Assembly (NCBI RefSeq): GCF_910591885.1
Contig: NC_063272.1
Location: 6,398,364-6,462,363, forward strand
Direction of reading: 5' to 3'
Source: Bombus terrestris
Taxonomy: Eukaryota; Arthropoda; Insecta; Hymenoptera; Apidae
Length of the DNA: 64,000 nucleotides
The notes beneath the pieces are model-generated. The model searched no databases, was not told where the DNA came from, and saw nothing but the letters and a program-made list of their open reading frames with translations. The translations under genes were made by a program, and so were the position numbers. Shown here piece after piece: positions 1 through 9,977 of this stretch; the first letter of the stretch is position 1; the number at the start of each line of letters is the position of its first letter.

Positions 1-130
1 CTGTTAACGCTCCGCAAGAACTAGGTGACTTTAATCACATAGGCTTTTTTCCCTATGTAAACTAACAACTGAAGGACAGACGACACTGCTTTGATCGATC
101 TCTAATCAGACTTTTTCTTACGATACTATA
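1..130. mobile_element. LTR-like element, right end only (copy 1)
   Basis: These 130 bases align along their whole length with 23062-23191, the right end of a second copy in this window. By eye they are about 85% identical, and most differences are transitions. The segment ends in CGATACTATA at 121-130, matching the terminal CGATACTACA of the other copy. The left part of the element lies before the window. The two copies show that this is a dispersed repeat. Calling it an LTR rests on the other copy, which starts with TG and ends with CA. Element orientation relative to its own coding strand is unknown. No open reading frame is present. Confidence 0.7.
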
Positions 131-800
131 AAATTTGCCCTAGATTTTTCTTCTTAAACTTTTCTTTTGCTCAAATTTCAATTAATTGCCATACTATTTA
201 CCATATTATTACCATATTTGATACATCAATGTATGTGCTACATTATTCTCAACCATATAATTTGGAAAATGGGCTGTTTTAATGACGATTATTAGTTTAC
301 TGATTAAAATATCTACTTATATACTCGTGTTCAATATCTTTTTTTAATACGTAATTGAAATATTTTTAACTTTTAAAGACACGTAAGTGCCAAAGACGCG
401 AAGTGGAATTGAGCCATAGGATCATGTATTTTATTTACAATAATTTCTCATCAACAATGCTACCATTATTGGCGGTAGTTAAACATGTAAGATGCACTAC
501 GTATGTAAAATCACATGTTCATATAGCTATATCTTTTTCCATATCAAAGTATGAGAAATTATAAGAAAATATCATAGAAGAATGGTATCAATCACTAATC
601 TTCTCATAATTTTTATTATTTTATTATCTGATTATTATTAATCTAAATTTGTGTTGAGATATATAATAATTGCATATAAAAAGTAGTCAAACTAAAGTTA
701 AATACTATATAAAAGATACAAAGTAAATCATGAAAAATATTAAACAATTAATTAATTATTATCTTTGTTACAAGCCTCTTGTCGTCATTTGTTATACTGA
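131..800. other. AT-rich upstream intergenic stretch
   Basis: This stretch between the LTR-like fragment and the CpG-rich promoter region of mas-1 is AT-rich with frequent A and T runs. I see no convincing coding region, tRNA or transposon end. The short ORF from 730 runs into the CpG-rich region and has no recognisable features. Confidence 0.6.
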
Positions 801-922
801 AAATTATCATCGAAAGGAAACACGCATTTTATCGACCGTGGAAGCGTACGCGGTACCGTGTCGGTATTGTGCCGACCAATTTGGGCATCGATTACACGCG
901 ACTCGCGGCACGTAGTTGGCAC

Positions 923-940
923 ATGTGTCGCGCCAGCTGA
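923..940 (+). promoter_or_regulatory. Upstream ORF 1 (5 codons)
   Basis: ATG at 923 reads five codons (MCRAS) and then TGA at 938-940. It lies 183 bases before the mas-1 start codon. It matters only if the transcript begins upstream of it, which is not known. Its context (GGCACATGT) has C at -3, so initiation would be weak. Confidence 0.35.
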
Positions 941-1010
941 TTGGCGCTTAGTCCTTGACGAAGTGTCAAGTTTGGCGAGCAGGTGGTGCTCGCGTGCCAC
1001 CGCATTCGTA

Positions 1011-1028
1011 ATGGCGTGCGACGGCTAG
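1011..1028 (+). promoter_or_regulatory. Upstream ORF 2 (5 codons)
   Basis: ATG at 1011 reads five codons (MACDG) and then TAG at 1026-1028, ending 95 bases before the mas-1 start. G at -3 and G at +4 give a reasonable initiation context. It is the same length as upstream ORF 1. A short leader ORF of this kind can lower translation of the main frame, but no conservation evidence is available here. Confidence 0.4.
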
Positions 1029-1123
1029 GAAAAGGGCAACAACGCGCACGAGTGTTCGAGTTTTCGTCTGTTGTAAAAACGGGAAGTGCGTTAGTGCGTG
1101 CGTGACGTGACAGTATCGTGAAA

Positions 1124-1504
1124 ATGACAACGACGTCGAGCATCCTGCCGTCGTATCAGCGGTTCGTGAATGGTGTGCCGGTGCCCCTGTTCTCGAGACG
1201 GTCGTTCCGCCCGCGTGAAAAGTATGTGATCTTGTTGGTGTTTTTGACGTTCGGTGTCGTGTGTTTCGGTACGTTCTTCTTTCTGCCGGATTTCCGTGCG
1301 GGCACCGGCGGCGTCGCAGTGAACAGTGTTTACCGTGTGTACGAGCACATGCAAAAAGCGGGACCGGAGCTGCTAATACCGGCGCCACCTCGTCTGCAAG
1401 GGGGTCTCAAGGGGTCTATGGGTCATCCGAATGCTGTGCCACCTGGACACGAGGGCATCGATCATCAGGATGTACATCTTCTCGAGGACAAGCAAAAGCT
1501 GCAG
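1124..1504 (+). CDS. mas-1: mas-1 exon 1: Golgi alpha-1,2-mannosidase IA, tail, anchor and stem start
   Basis: This exon encodes residues 1-127 of a family 47 (class I) alpha-mannosidase, the Golgi enzyme that trims Man9GlcNAc2 towards Man5GlcNAc2 on N-glycans. The product is a type II membrane protein. Residues 1-33 form a basic cytosolic tail containing PLFSRRSFRP (21-30). Residues 34-54 form the single hydrophobic anchor, and FFFLPDFR at its luminal end matches the animal MAN1A pattern of EK(F/Y)V..LVF..F...CFG..FFLPD. The rest is stem, ending ...DKQKLQ. ATG 1124 was chosen because it is the first ATG in frame and has A at -3. The exon ends at CTGCAG|GTCCGC, phase 0, which joins in frame to exon 2. 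That donor is weak at positions +3 to +6. The frame stays open past it to TGA at 1589-1591. Confidence 0.9.
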
Positions 1505-3724
1505 GTCCGCGCGGGTGTCCATGCCTCGACGTTTCTTTCGCTTCTTTCGATTCTCGATTCCATTCGACTTTCGATTACCTACCCTATTTGAAACCTAGCC
1601 GCGCTCTCTGTCTCTCGCCTGTCATCGTATTCGCCTTGGTTATAATAGAGTGGTACCTTCTTTGACATTAACTCGACGATCTTTATTGCTACGTTGTCCT
1701 TGTTTCTTAATTTCGTTCCATGTGCTCCGTTCTTTCAGCTGTTACACGCTTTCCCGATTCGTTTGTTTACATGCAGCTATGACGTATCGCGGGTACACGT
1801 GAGCACGCGTAACAGAGCAAAAGTTCGTACAGCGTCTGATTTCCGATATTTTCCATCGATTCACGGCTTCGTCTTCTCCGTTATTTATTCGACCTGATTC
1901 CCGCAATAACGGTAACTGTTAACGTGTTTTCGATCTCGAGGTATATACTCATTAACCATCATGATGCTAGGCATCGTGCATTTTACTCGATGATCGATAC
2001 GTCGATACTTCGAGAATCGCAATCATTATGGAGTTTGGAGCTCCGTTTCGTTAAAGTTTCGCGTATCGCGTTTGTGATTTCCTTTTTTGGTTCCTTTTGC
2101 GCTGTAATCTGTATCGTAACATGTGAAACGCGTGAAACGTTTTGCGTGGCCGGATATTTACGTACAATGGAATATTGAAGTCCGAATCGATGGACTCGAT
2201 CGTATTCTATCGCCCGCGATTTCTTAACTCAGCGGCGGTCTTTGGATTTTTATATCTCAGCCTTGTTCTTTGCATTACCAAACAAACAAGATTTGTAATG
2301 TTATAAAAAGATGTTTAACATAAAATTAAATCGAGAAGTCATGAATGTTAATAAGATTTTTGCATACCATGTTCAAACTGAAGATATTTTCTAACGTTAG
2401 AAAAGTAATAAATTTATTCAAAATGGCCGCAAAACGAAACAGGGTTAAGCCGAGAAACGTACGTCGCTGTTTTAAGTACACTATGGTTCATAAATCATGG
2501 AACGCTTATTACGAGGTAGGCATTGTAGGCATGTTACAATTGCAAAATAAAGTTGATATCTAGGATAGAATAAATTATATAAATATTAAATAGAATAGAA
2601 TAGAAGGGAAATTAAGTTATATTATTACAGTATAGTTTGAGTGTATGTGTGCATCGCGTGTACTAAACGGCAAGCAAATTACGCGCATTGTGAAACGCGG
2701 CTGTGTGAAACGCATTGGCCGGGATTGAATTATCTAATTTTTCGTCGAGCTGCGGGTCGGTACCGCGGTCGCGAGAACGAGTTTTATCAACGTTAATAGA
2801 CTCTCGCCCTAAAATTTCAGAGCACAATTTCCGACGCATCGGCGCGACCCTCGTTGAGATACTTCGCTTCTATCGCCGCGTACATATGTAACATGACGCG
2901 TAACAAAATGGTAATGTTGTGTCGTTTATTTTTAATCCTGTTACGATCCTCCATTTCTTTGTTTCTTAATCTCATCTTTGTTTTTATTAATTAAAGGGTC
3001 TGTATCGAGTTAACAAAGCGTAAAATTAAAACGAGATATTACGTTTATGGATAACGATTCTTTCTTATTTTCCTCAAGCTTAAGAAATTTTCTAACAGAA
3101 GCGAAAAAGAGAAAAAATGAAGGGAATATGGTTAACCTGATTTAAAACATACATTAAGATATAAGCTGTTTATTGATTGTCGTACTTAAGGGCCGAATGT
3201 TGCTTCTAGTCTATTACTTAAAACATCGCGATATACGTGTATAGAGTGACTTTAAAGTATGATGACATTAAAGCGATAGAGTAGCGTGTAAGTCAATTAA
3301 TTTTAAATGTAGGAGGATAAATTGTTTTCTATTAAGAGAGTGATAATTAAATTAGAATTATTAGTCTTGATATAAGAAACTACAGAATATCTGTTTATTT
3401 ATATAGAATGATGTAAAATGACTTTTGTTTCACATTTCTTTCGCAACTGATTTAAGGTAGGAGAAACAGATCTTTTATTAATATTAAACTAATATTAAAG
3501 TTATAGTTATTGATTTTAATATTTAGCAAAATAAAATTACAGATTATAGAAAATTAGAGAGAAGTTGAATTATATGATATACAGGATAATACAGGAGCAA
3601 TGTAACATTGTCGATTCAATTGATTGAAATTATAGAAGATCGAAAGTAGAGTAACGATACAAACAACAAAAGTATTCTTTAATTTACTTCTTTTCTCTTT
3701 TTTCTGTCTTCAACTAATATTTAA

Positions 3725-3815
3725 CACGATACATTTTTTAAGAAAAATTGTAACTTAAATAGACATGATACATTTTTTAAGCAAAATTGTAGTTTAAATA
3801 GATACGATTCATTAT
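3725..3815. repeat. Short tandem repeat, about 38-39 bp, 2.3 copies
   Basis: The string GATACATTTTTTAAG occurs at 3729 and again at 3767. Each is followed by AAAATTGTA.(C/G)TT.AAATAGA. A third, partial unit (GATTCATTATTT) starts near 3806. This is an ordinary AT-rich intronic minisatellite. Confidence 0.7.
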
Positions 3816-6800
3816 TTCACAACGAACTTTTGTCGCAATTTATGATATTCATGTGTACTTTTAACATTTCTAGAGCATCTGACGATGTTTAGGAGTGTTA
3901 CAAATCTACATGGCATATGTAGAATGTATAAGAACGCGGTGAAAGCGATATTAAAAAAAGAAAAAACATCAAAATCGATGCGAGGGAAACCGAAAGGCAT
4001 ATCTCATTTTATCGGCTAATTAAAGTTGACGAGCGTGAGATTGCAGCTTGATTTACGAGCCGATCGCGAATCGGTGCCCGTTTTTGCATTTGCCCGAAAC
4101 GCCAACGCCCCTTGTTACCGTGAAATAATAGAATTTATTGGGGATTCGCGTTCAATCGCGTCGCGGACATACGTTCGACGAATGTTTAACGTTGCGAAAC
4201 GCGTTGCTCCGTGTAAACTTTGTTTGCACCGTTCTCGATAACTGTTGCCAGATTTTCATTGTAAATTTTCCCTAGCGAACGAAATTTTACAGACGTGACC
4301 GTTCGTGAACGTCGATTATTTTCAAACGTAATAATTTTTTGTGACAAAATTTATTCTATAAAATATATCTTTATCGTTTTCAAGTTATTGTATTACTAGA
4401 ATTATTATAAAATTATGGCCGTATTATCGTTCGTTTGTTATTACCTTTTACTACAACTAGATCGTGGACTTTTATGCATTTTATGGGAAATTTATGTGAG
4501 AAAAAATACACATAAATACATGTAATACTCGAAAATATATAAATGTCTAAAATAGTGGATTCGTTAGAATTTCTAGCAGCTGAGAAAAATTAATTCAGAT
4601 GTTATTTCCTTAATTGTATCAATAAGAGTATGAATTTTGCATAAATATCCATCTATTTATAAAATGTGCAATTGCGTAGAGAAGTAAAGTAAAAAGCCGA
4701 AGTTCAGTATCTTAAGGATAAATAACATCTGCTAAACAGGAAGAAGGAAAAATGTTCTTCAAGAAATGAAGTAAGAAATTAGTATTTTTAAAGCTATAAC
4801 ACAATTCAGTATATAATAGATATCAATGTATGTTTAATTTTTATATGATGAACCATAAATTAAAAATAATAATTTATATATTTAAATAAAATTTCTTTTG
4901 ATCGTTGAAAATTTCATGTTATGTTAAATAGTTATACAGGATGTAATATTAACATGAGTCGCAGGAAATTTGACCAACGGTCGTTCATGAGTTGGACTTA
5001 TTGAAATTGAAGCGCGATTCTGATGATAATTTCATCGTGGAACTAGAGTAATTCGACTGTAATTCAGAAGTCGTTCGCCAGTTTAACAGGTTTAATAGTC
5101 ACATGTGCTCAGTATATCGTGTTCAAATTCAACCTCTTGTCTTATAGCGTTCTTTAACATTGGACCGATGATCGAGCAATAGGTAGCGTTAAAATTGATT
5201 CGTCAGAAATGGATGTGTTTATTCTGGAAAGTTTGTTTGTCGCTTTTAAGTCGATCGGTCTGATGATTACAAGAATACGGGATTTTAAAACGAACACCTG
5301 TGAATTACGTTATCGATGTGTATTTTTCAATTAGACAATTCGCTGCTACTGCTATAGATGTAAGGTTCACATCGATTCGTTATCTACACGCGATCTTTCC
5401 TATTAATACACGTCGATTATGAAGTCTAATTTGCATAATGAAGCCTTGCTGTGTGTTTTTACTTGTGCAATAATTGGTTACGATACAGTAAGGTTACGGT
5501 TACGATACAACGTAGTAACAGAATTCAATGTAAGTCAGTTGGTAAGAACGAAAAGATCTGTAACTGGTCTTTAAGATTTGTTTAGTAGAGACGTAATCTG
5601 ATTAGATAGCCAAAACCTTTCTAACATTATATTAGATATTATTATCAAATGACAAACATTTCATTGCAATGTTAAGTTACCACTATTAGATGAAGAACGT
5701 TTTTTTTACCACGGATTGTGGAGTATTAAAAAAGTATCTTTTCAATTATTTAGAAAATTAGGGTGTCTATCATTTTTTAAATGTAATATTGAAACAGATA
5801 TTTTTTATTTTATAGATACGACAATAGAGCTAGGCGGTTGTATATAATTACAGTGTATATATTGAAAATATGTTGAAAATTATAGTGTTTGCCATTTCTT
5901 GAAAGTAATTGCTTACATAAAGATCAAGTAAGATTAAGATTTGCGATATTAATAAGAATTCTATAAAATTAATAAGTAGAATCTATATAGGTAAAGTCAG
6001 GTACAAAATTGGACAAATTCGATGAACTTAAATAATTTGATGAGAAATACAAAATGTCTTTTTATCGCTTCAGGAAATAACTCTTTTCTAGTTTTATAAA
6101 ATGAAACTATTTAGATCTTTTTTGTATTTTCCATATTTGCCAGATAAGTTACACTGTGTTTCAAGGATTTGTTGATTTGCATGCCAACTTTTTATGTAAC
6201 TTTCCAGATAACGAACAAGTTTAACGCAGTGAATATGTTTGACGTTTCGATATGCTCATGTAAGAATCTCGTATCTCGAAACTTGTACAATTTAATTTAA
6301 CGGAGGAAAATTATCGCGGCAGTGTAATTTTTCTCTAAATGATGATAGTAGATAAAGAGTGTTTGTTCGCTAGTCGATGAAATCCGTTTTATTGATTCGA
6401 TCTTATCGAGCGAGAAACCGAAGCCTGATAAAATAACTGTTACATAACTATGATGTATAACAGAAGAAATTCGGTAAAATAATATTTAATTAAGGAAGTA
6501 GTAGAAATTGGCGAGTAAGATAGAAATGGTAAATAAGCTAGATAATTATTGTTATTTAAAATACAGAGCAGAAATATTGACTTCGCCTGACGTAAAGTTA
6601 CAATGCTTGTATATAACATAAATTATTTCGCAGATACGCGAGAATTTAAAAGGAACAGTAACTATTAATCAAAATAATGAGTACGGTTAAGCTATACGTG
6701 TAATTAATGGAAATATGGAATTACGATAGGGAATTTTACTTAACGTAAGTTACAAGCATGCACCTGTGTTAGAACTGTTTGTGATATTTTTGTTAATAGA

Positions 6801-7528
6801 CTGTTACGAGTACCTACATAGTACGTAGTAGAGGAAAAGTCGTGTTTTTGGCATATGATAAAAAACAAATTTTTCCGGACTTGTAAATAGTATGGTATCT
6901 TAGATAAGGTAAGTCTTCATTCGTAATCGTTTCACGTGCTCGTATGAATAATGTTCCAGGTATAACTATATTTACAGGCAGAATTCATATTTAATATACT
7001 AGAATTTTACACATTTTATTCTGCGTAAAAGAATTTTATGGTGTAACATAGAATGTATTCGATATTATTTTTATGGCGGATAGAATCGTAATCTTTGATA
7101 AAGGAAGTGATGGAACGATTGCAAAAGAGTTAAATTAATATCGATTAATCAGAAGATGAGCAATCTATAAATCATTCGAAATTGTAACAATTCTTTAAAA
7201 TTGCACCTACTTTTCAAACAGAAGCTAAGATAATTTTTCATCAGTTTAAACACCACGACAAATTGAATTAAAACCATTTTTCACGTCAAACGGTGCAATA
7301 CAGTTAGCGTTGGAAGCGTTTAATCGGAACGCAACAGAAACGAAACAAAGTGATGCGTTATACATTGCAACGTTTCACCTTTCGTTCTGTTATAACGACG
7401 ACTAGACGTTCGAGACTGTCGAGAGCAACGTTATCCGAGAGAAGCGAAGCGAAAGAAGCGTGTTCGAGCCGAAATTGCGTTCGGATGGCGGTATTCGAAT
7501 AAATGCGCGGTCCAAGATCTCTCGAGCT

Positions 7529-7618
7529 GTCTGGGGAAATTTCATTTTCATTCGTGCGGTCTGGAAAAATTTGATTTTCATTCGAGCGGTTTGGGAAAAT
7601 TTGATTTTCATTGAAGCG
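7529..7618. repeat. Three 30-bp tandem units (10-codon period)
   Basis: Units at 7529-7558, 7559-7588 and 7589-7618 share GT(C/T)TGG.(A/G)AAATTT.ATTTTCATT..(A/T)GCG. Because the period is a multiple of three, several frames stay open on both strands. On the minus strand they read as a repeated NENQIFPDR-like decapeptide inside a 144-codon ORF. No domain is recognisable and the flanks look non-coding, so I treat this as a minisatellite. Confidence 0.75.
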
Positions 7619-8929
7619 GCGCGTATCACGGCTCTTCGCGTCCTTAAGACGAAAATTTTGTATAAACCGCAAGTGAACGTCGCTCGAAACCGGGAAAATG
7701 GGTAATCTGGCCGAGCGCACGTTGATAAACTGTATTGTAAACGACTGGGAAAATAAATGGAATCGTTTGTTGAATAAATGGGAACGTTTCATGATTCAAA
7801 GAGACTGTGTCGCATGTTACTGACCTCTTCTCCAGCTCAAGCATCCCGTACCTTGAATAATTGACATCGATGTTCCATTTCGTGAAAATTGAACTAACAC
7901 TTTTTCCAGTCATTGTATCGTTGTTTCGAATATTTGCCATACTTTTTTACTCTTGATCAGATATCCCCTTTTTTTTTCTTACGAGTTGATGCTGAATATA
8001 TTTAATTATTTATGAAAATTGAACGAATTTTTCGGAACTTTACTTTTTCATCTCTTTATACGCTTGATCAGATACCCATTTCTTTCACGTTTCGAGTTAA
8101 TGTTCAATATGTTTACACTACGCTTGTGTTTGATACCTTTGGAGTTTAGAGAATCAGCTGTTCAAATAGCTTTGTAATTGAACGATTCGTTATTTAAGAT
8201 ATGCATAGTATCTTATTATAATCTTGTCATACAATTATTTCCCTAAATACAAGTACTTCCAAAAAATATAAGGATGAGATTTCTCTGAATCTATAAAACG
8301 AATATCTTTTTCGAAACAGAATAAATTTCATTGAAAATATTTTTTTAAATATTCGGAAAACAGACATCTGGATACATTATGATAGAACGCTCTCTACACA
8401 GAAGAAGATTCACGTTAATAGAACAACTCAGGCTAATACCAATTTTATAATTTGTTTCATTAGTTTTTATAGCTTGAAATAAAAGAATGGAATGTCTGCC
8501 TGAACAGTATTTTTAATTAATATTCTTTCAAAAACAATCAATTGCACGCAAGATCCATTAATATAAACATCATTTACTTGCATAAATAAGAAACGCAATC
8601 TCAAATTATCCCAAACATTGAACCGAAGTACATCTTTTTCACTCAATTTTCTTCTCTGTCGCTCTATTCATCATTCCGTGTTTTGTGTTCATTCCACTCT
8701 GGTGGTCGTTTCAAATTCATAAATTAGAAAATCAGACATTCAGTTTCGAATCTCATATCGAGAAGACAAGCTTCTTCGATCGGTGAATTCTATAGAGACT
8801 AGCTCAACGAGAGATCATCGGTTTTCAATCGATTCTCAATTTTTGTCCTCGAAATTTGCGCATGCGATCAATTAAAAATCCGTCGTTCGAAAAATCTCGA
8901 GTCGCAATTCGATCTGACCGGATTTTTAG

Positions 8930-9151
8930 GCGAAAATCGACGAGGAGTATCAGCAACAGAAGACGCTGGAGAAACCGGAAGTGAATGGTGATTCGCGTGT
9001 GCGTGCGAGTAGTTCATCGTCGTTAGTGCTTCACCGGAAGGATGACGTTTTGGAAACCGTACCGCCTGCGTCTGCGAGTAAACTTCCTTTGACGGTCGGT
9101 GGAGAAGACAAAGACCCCATCGCCAGGGAACGAAGGAACAAGGTGAAAGAG
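8930..9151 (+). CDS. mas-1: mas-1 exon 2: luminal stem up to the catalytic domain
   Basis: Exon 2 encodes residues 128-201 in phase 0-0 (222 bases, 74 codons). It follows a TTTTTAG acceptor and ends at GAAAGAG|GTGAGT, a near-consensus donor. It starts AKIDEEYQQQK, a charged helix-prone stretch that continues the ...KQKLQ end of exon 1. A serine-rich low-complexity linker follows (residues about 150-160), then DKDPIARERRNKVKE. In insect mas-1 orthologues an ARERR.KVKE stretch sits directly before the first helix of the catalytic (alpha/alpha)7 barrel, so this exon completes the stem. No catalytic residues are encoded in the window. The next exon, expected to begin with MM.HAW, was not found downstream. 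Confidence 0.88.
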
Positions 9152-9394
9152 GTGAGTATTTTTTTTTCATTTAGTAACAAGGCATTGGCTCGTTCCATAA
9201 CAGGCTGCGGACATTTATGCTATACTTTTACAAACATAATTAAAAAAAAAATGAAATGTAGGCTCAGAAATTTGTGCCACCTGTTAAATATTGTAACGAG
9301 TACTATATTTTGAGTGTTTTATATATCTTTACATATTGTGTGTATTCTGTACATTTCTATATCTTCAAATTTCCTGTAAGTGCATAAAAATTTG

Positions 9395-9977
9395 CAGTTC
9401 TTCGATGAATAATCTGTTAAATTTTTCTGGTATATGAGGTAATAATATTAATATTTCTGGTATTAAGGATATGATATATATACGTCAATGCGACCGATTT
9501 AAATATATTTCGTATTATTTGTTTTTTTAGTAATTTCGTATTATTTAATTATCTACATATTTCTACAAAATGTGCAGTAATTTCGATATTGATAAAAAGT
9601 GAAATCGATCTGAAAATGTGTGTAGAAATTGCAAGATATCTATTGGAAATATATGTACATATAACATGTGTGTAATATGAATAGCCATCTTAAACGTATA
9701 ATGAGCGCTAAATATGTTTCAATTGAATATTGAGATTTATTAATATAATGTATAGCTGACTGTTTAAATATTTTATGATCTTTACAAAATACGTACTTGC
9801 ACTAAATATCTTGCAGCTCCTAGGTATATTTTCAGATATGTTCTGAATATTATCAGTCTAATCATGATAGTTGTGTCCCATAACAGTGCCAATGAAATGT
9901 CAAAATGTTCCATGTAACGCACATAATGTACTCATGAAAGATGGTTGCAAGTGTTCGAGTATATTTGTAAGTCACTG
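9395..9977. mobile_element. Decayed TA-inserting inverted-repeat element (Tc1/mariner-like), copy A
   Basis: This 583-bp copy matches the better-preserved 601-bp element at 23720-24320. Its left end CAGTTCTTCGATGAATAATCTG lines up with CAGTTGCTCACGAAAGTATCCG. The inner part near 9571-9640 (GAAATTGCAAGATATCTATT) matches 23881-23900. The right end (TCATGATAGTTGTGT at about 9862, finishing TAAGTCACTG at 9977) matches 24221-24320. The TA target duplication is not preserved. There is no transposase, so it is a non-autonomous relic older than the 23.7 kb copy. Confidence 0.6.

Larger units (their letters stand above)
801..1123 (+). promoter_or_regulatory. mas-1: Probable promoter and 5' untranslated region of mas-1
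   Basis: Base composition changes sharply here: CpG becomes frequent directly upstream of the mas-1 start codon. A CCAAT-type pentamer lies at about 873-877 (GACCAATTTGG context). I see no TATA box, so a dispersed or initiator-type promoter is plausible, and the transcription start cannot be fixed from sequence. The bases just before the start codon (GTGAAAATG, with A at -3) fit a good insect initiation context. Two minimal upstream ORFs at 923-940 and 1011-1028 would lie in the leader if transcription starts before them. Long antisense ORFs across this region have no recognisable content and are composition artefacts. Confidence 0.55.
1505..8929 (+). other. mas-1: mas-1 intron 1 (7.4 kb)
   Basis: The intron runs from the GTCCGC donor to the acceptor TTTTTAG at 8923-8929, both phase 0. 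Most of it is AT-rich and holds no coding region I can support. CpG-richer patches occur at about 1600-2230, 2640-2890, 3990-4320 and 7360-7720. They could be regulatory or simply less decayed sequence. Two small tandem repeats (3725-3815 and 7529-7618) are listed separately. ORFs of 60-144 codons on both strands in the 7360-7940 patch look like shadows of the in-frame 30-bp repeat, not genes. Confidence 0.75.

Noticed and set aside
6895..6915. AAGGTAAGT as a recursive splice point in intron 1
   Set aside because: The donor is good, but the bases before it (TTAGATAAG) give no pyrimidine tract and no acceptor AG in place.
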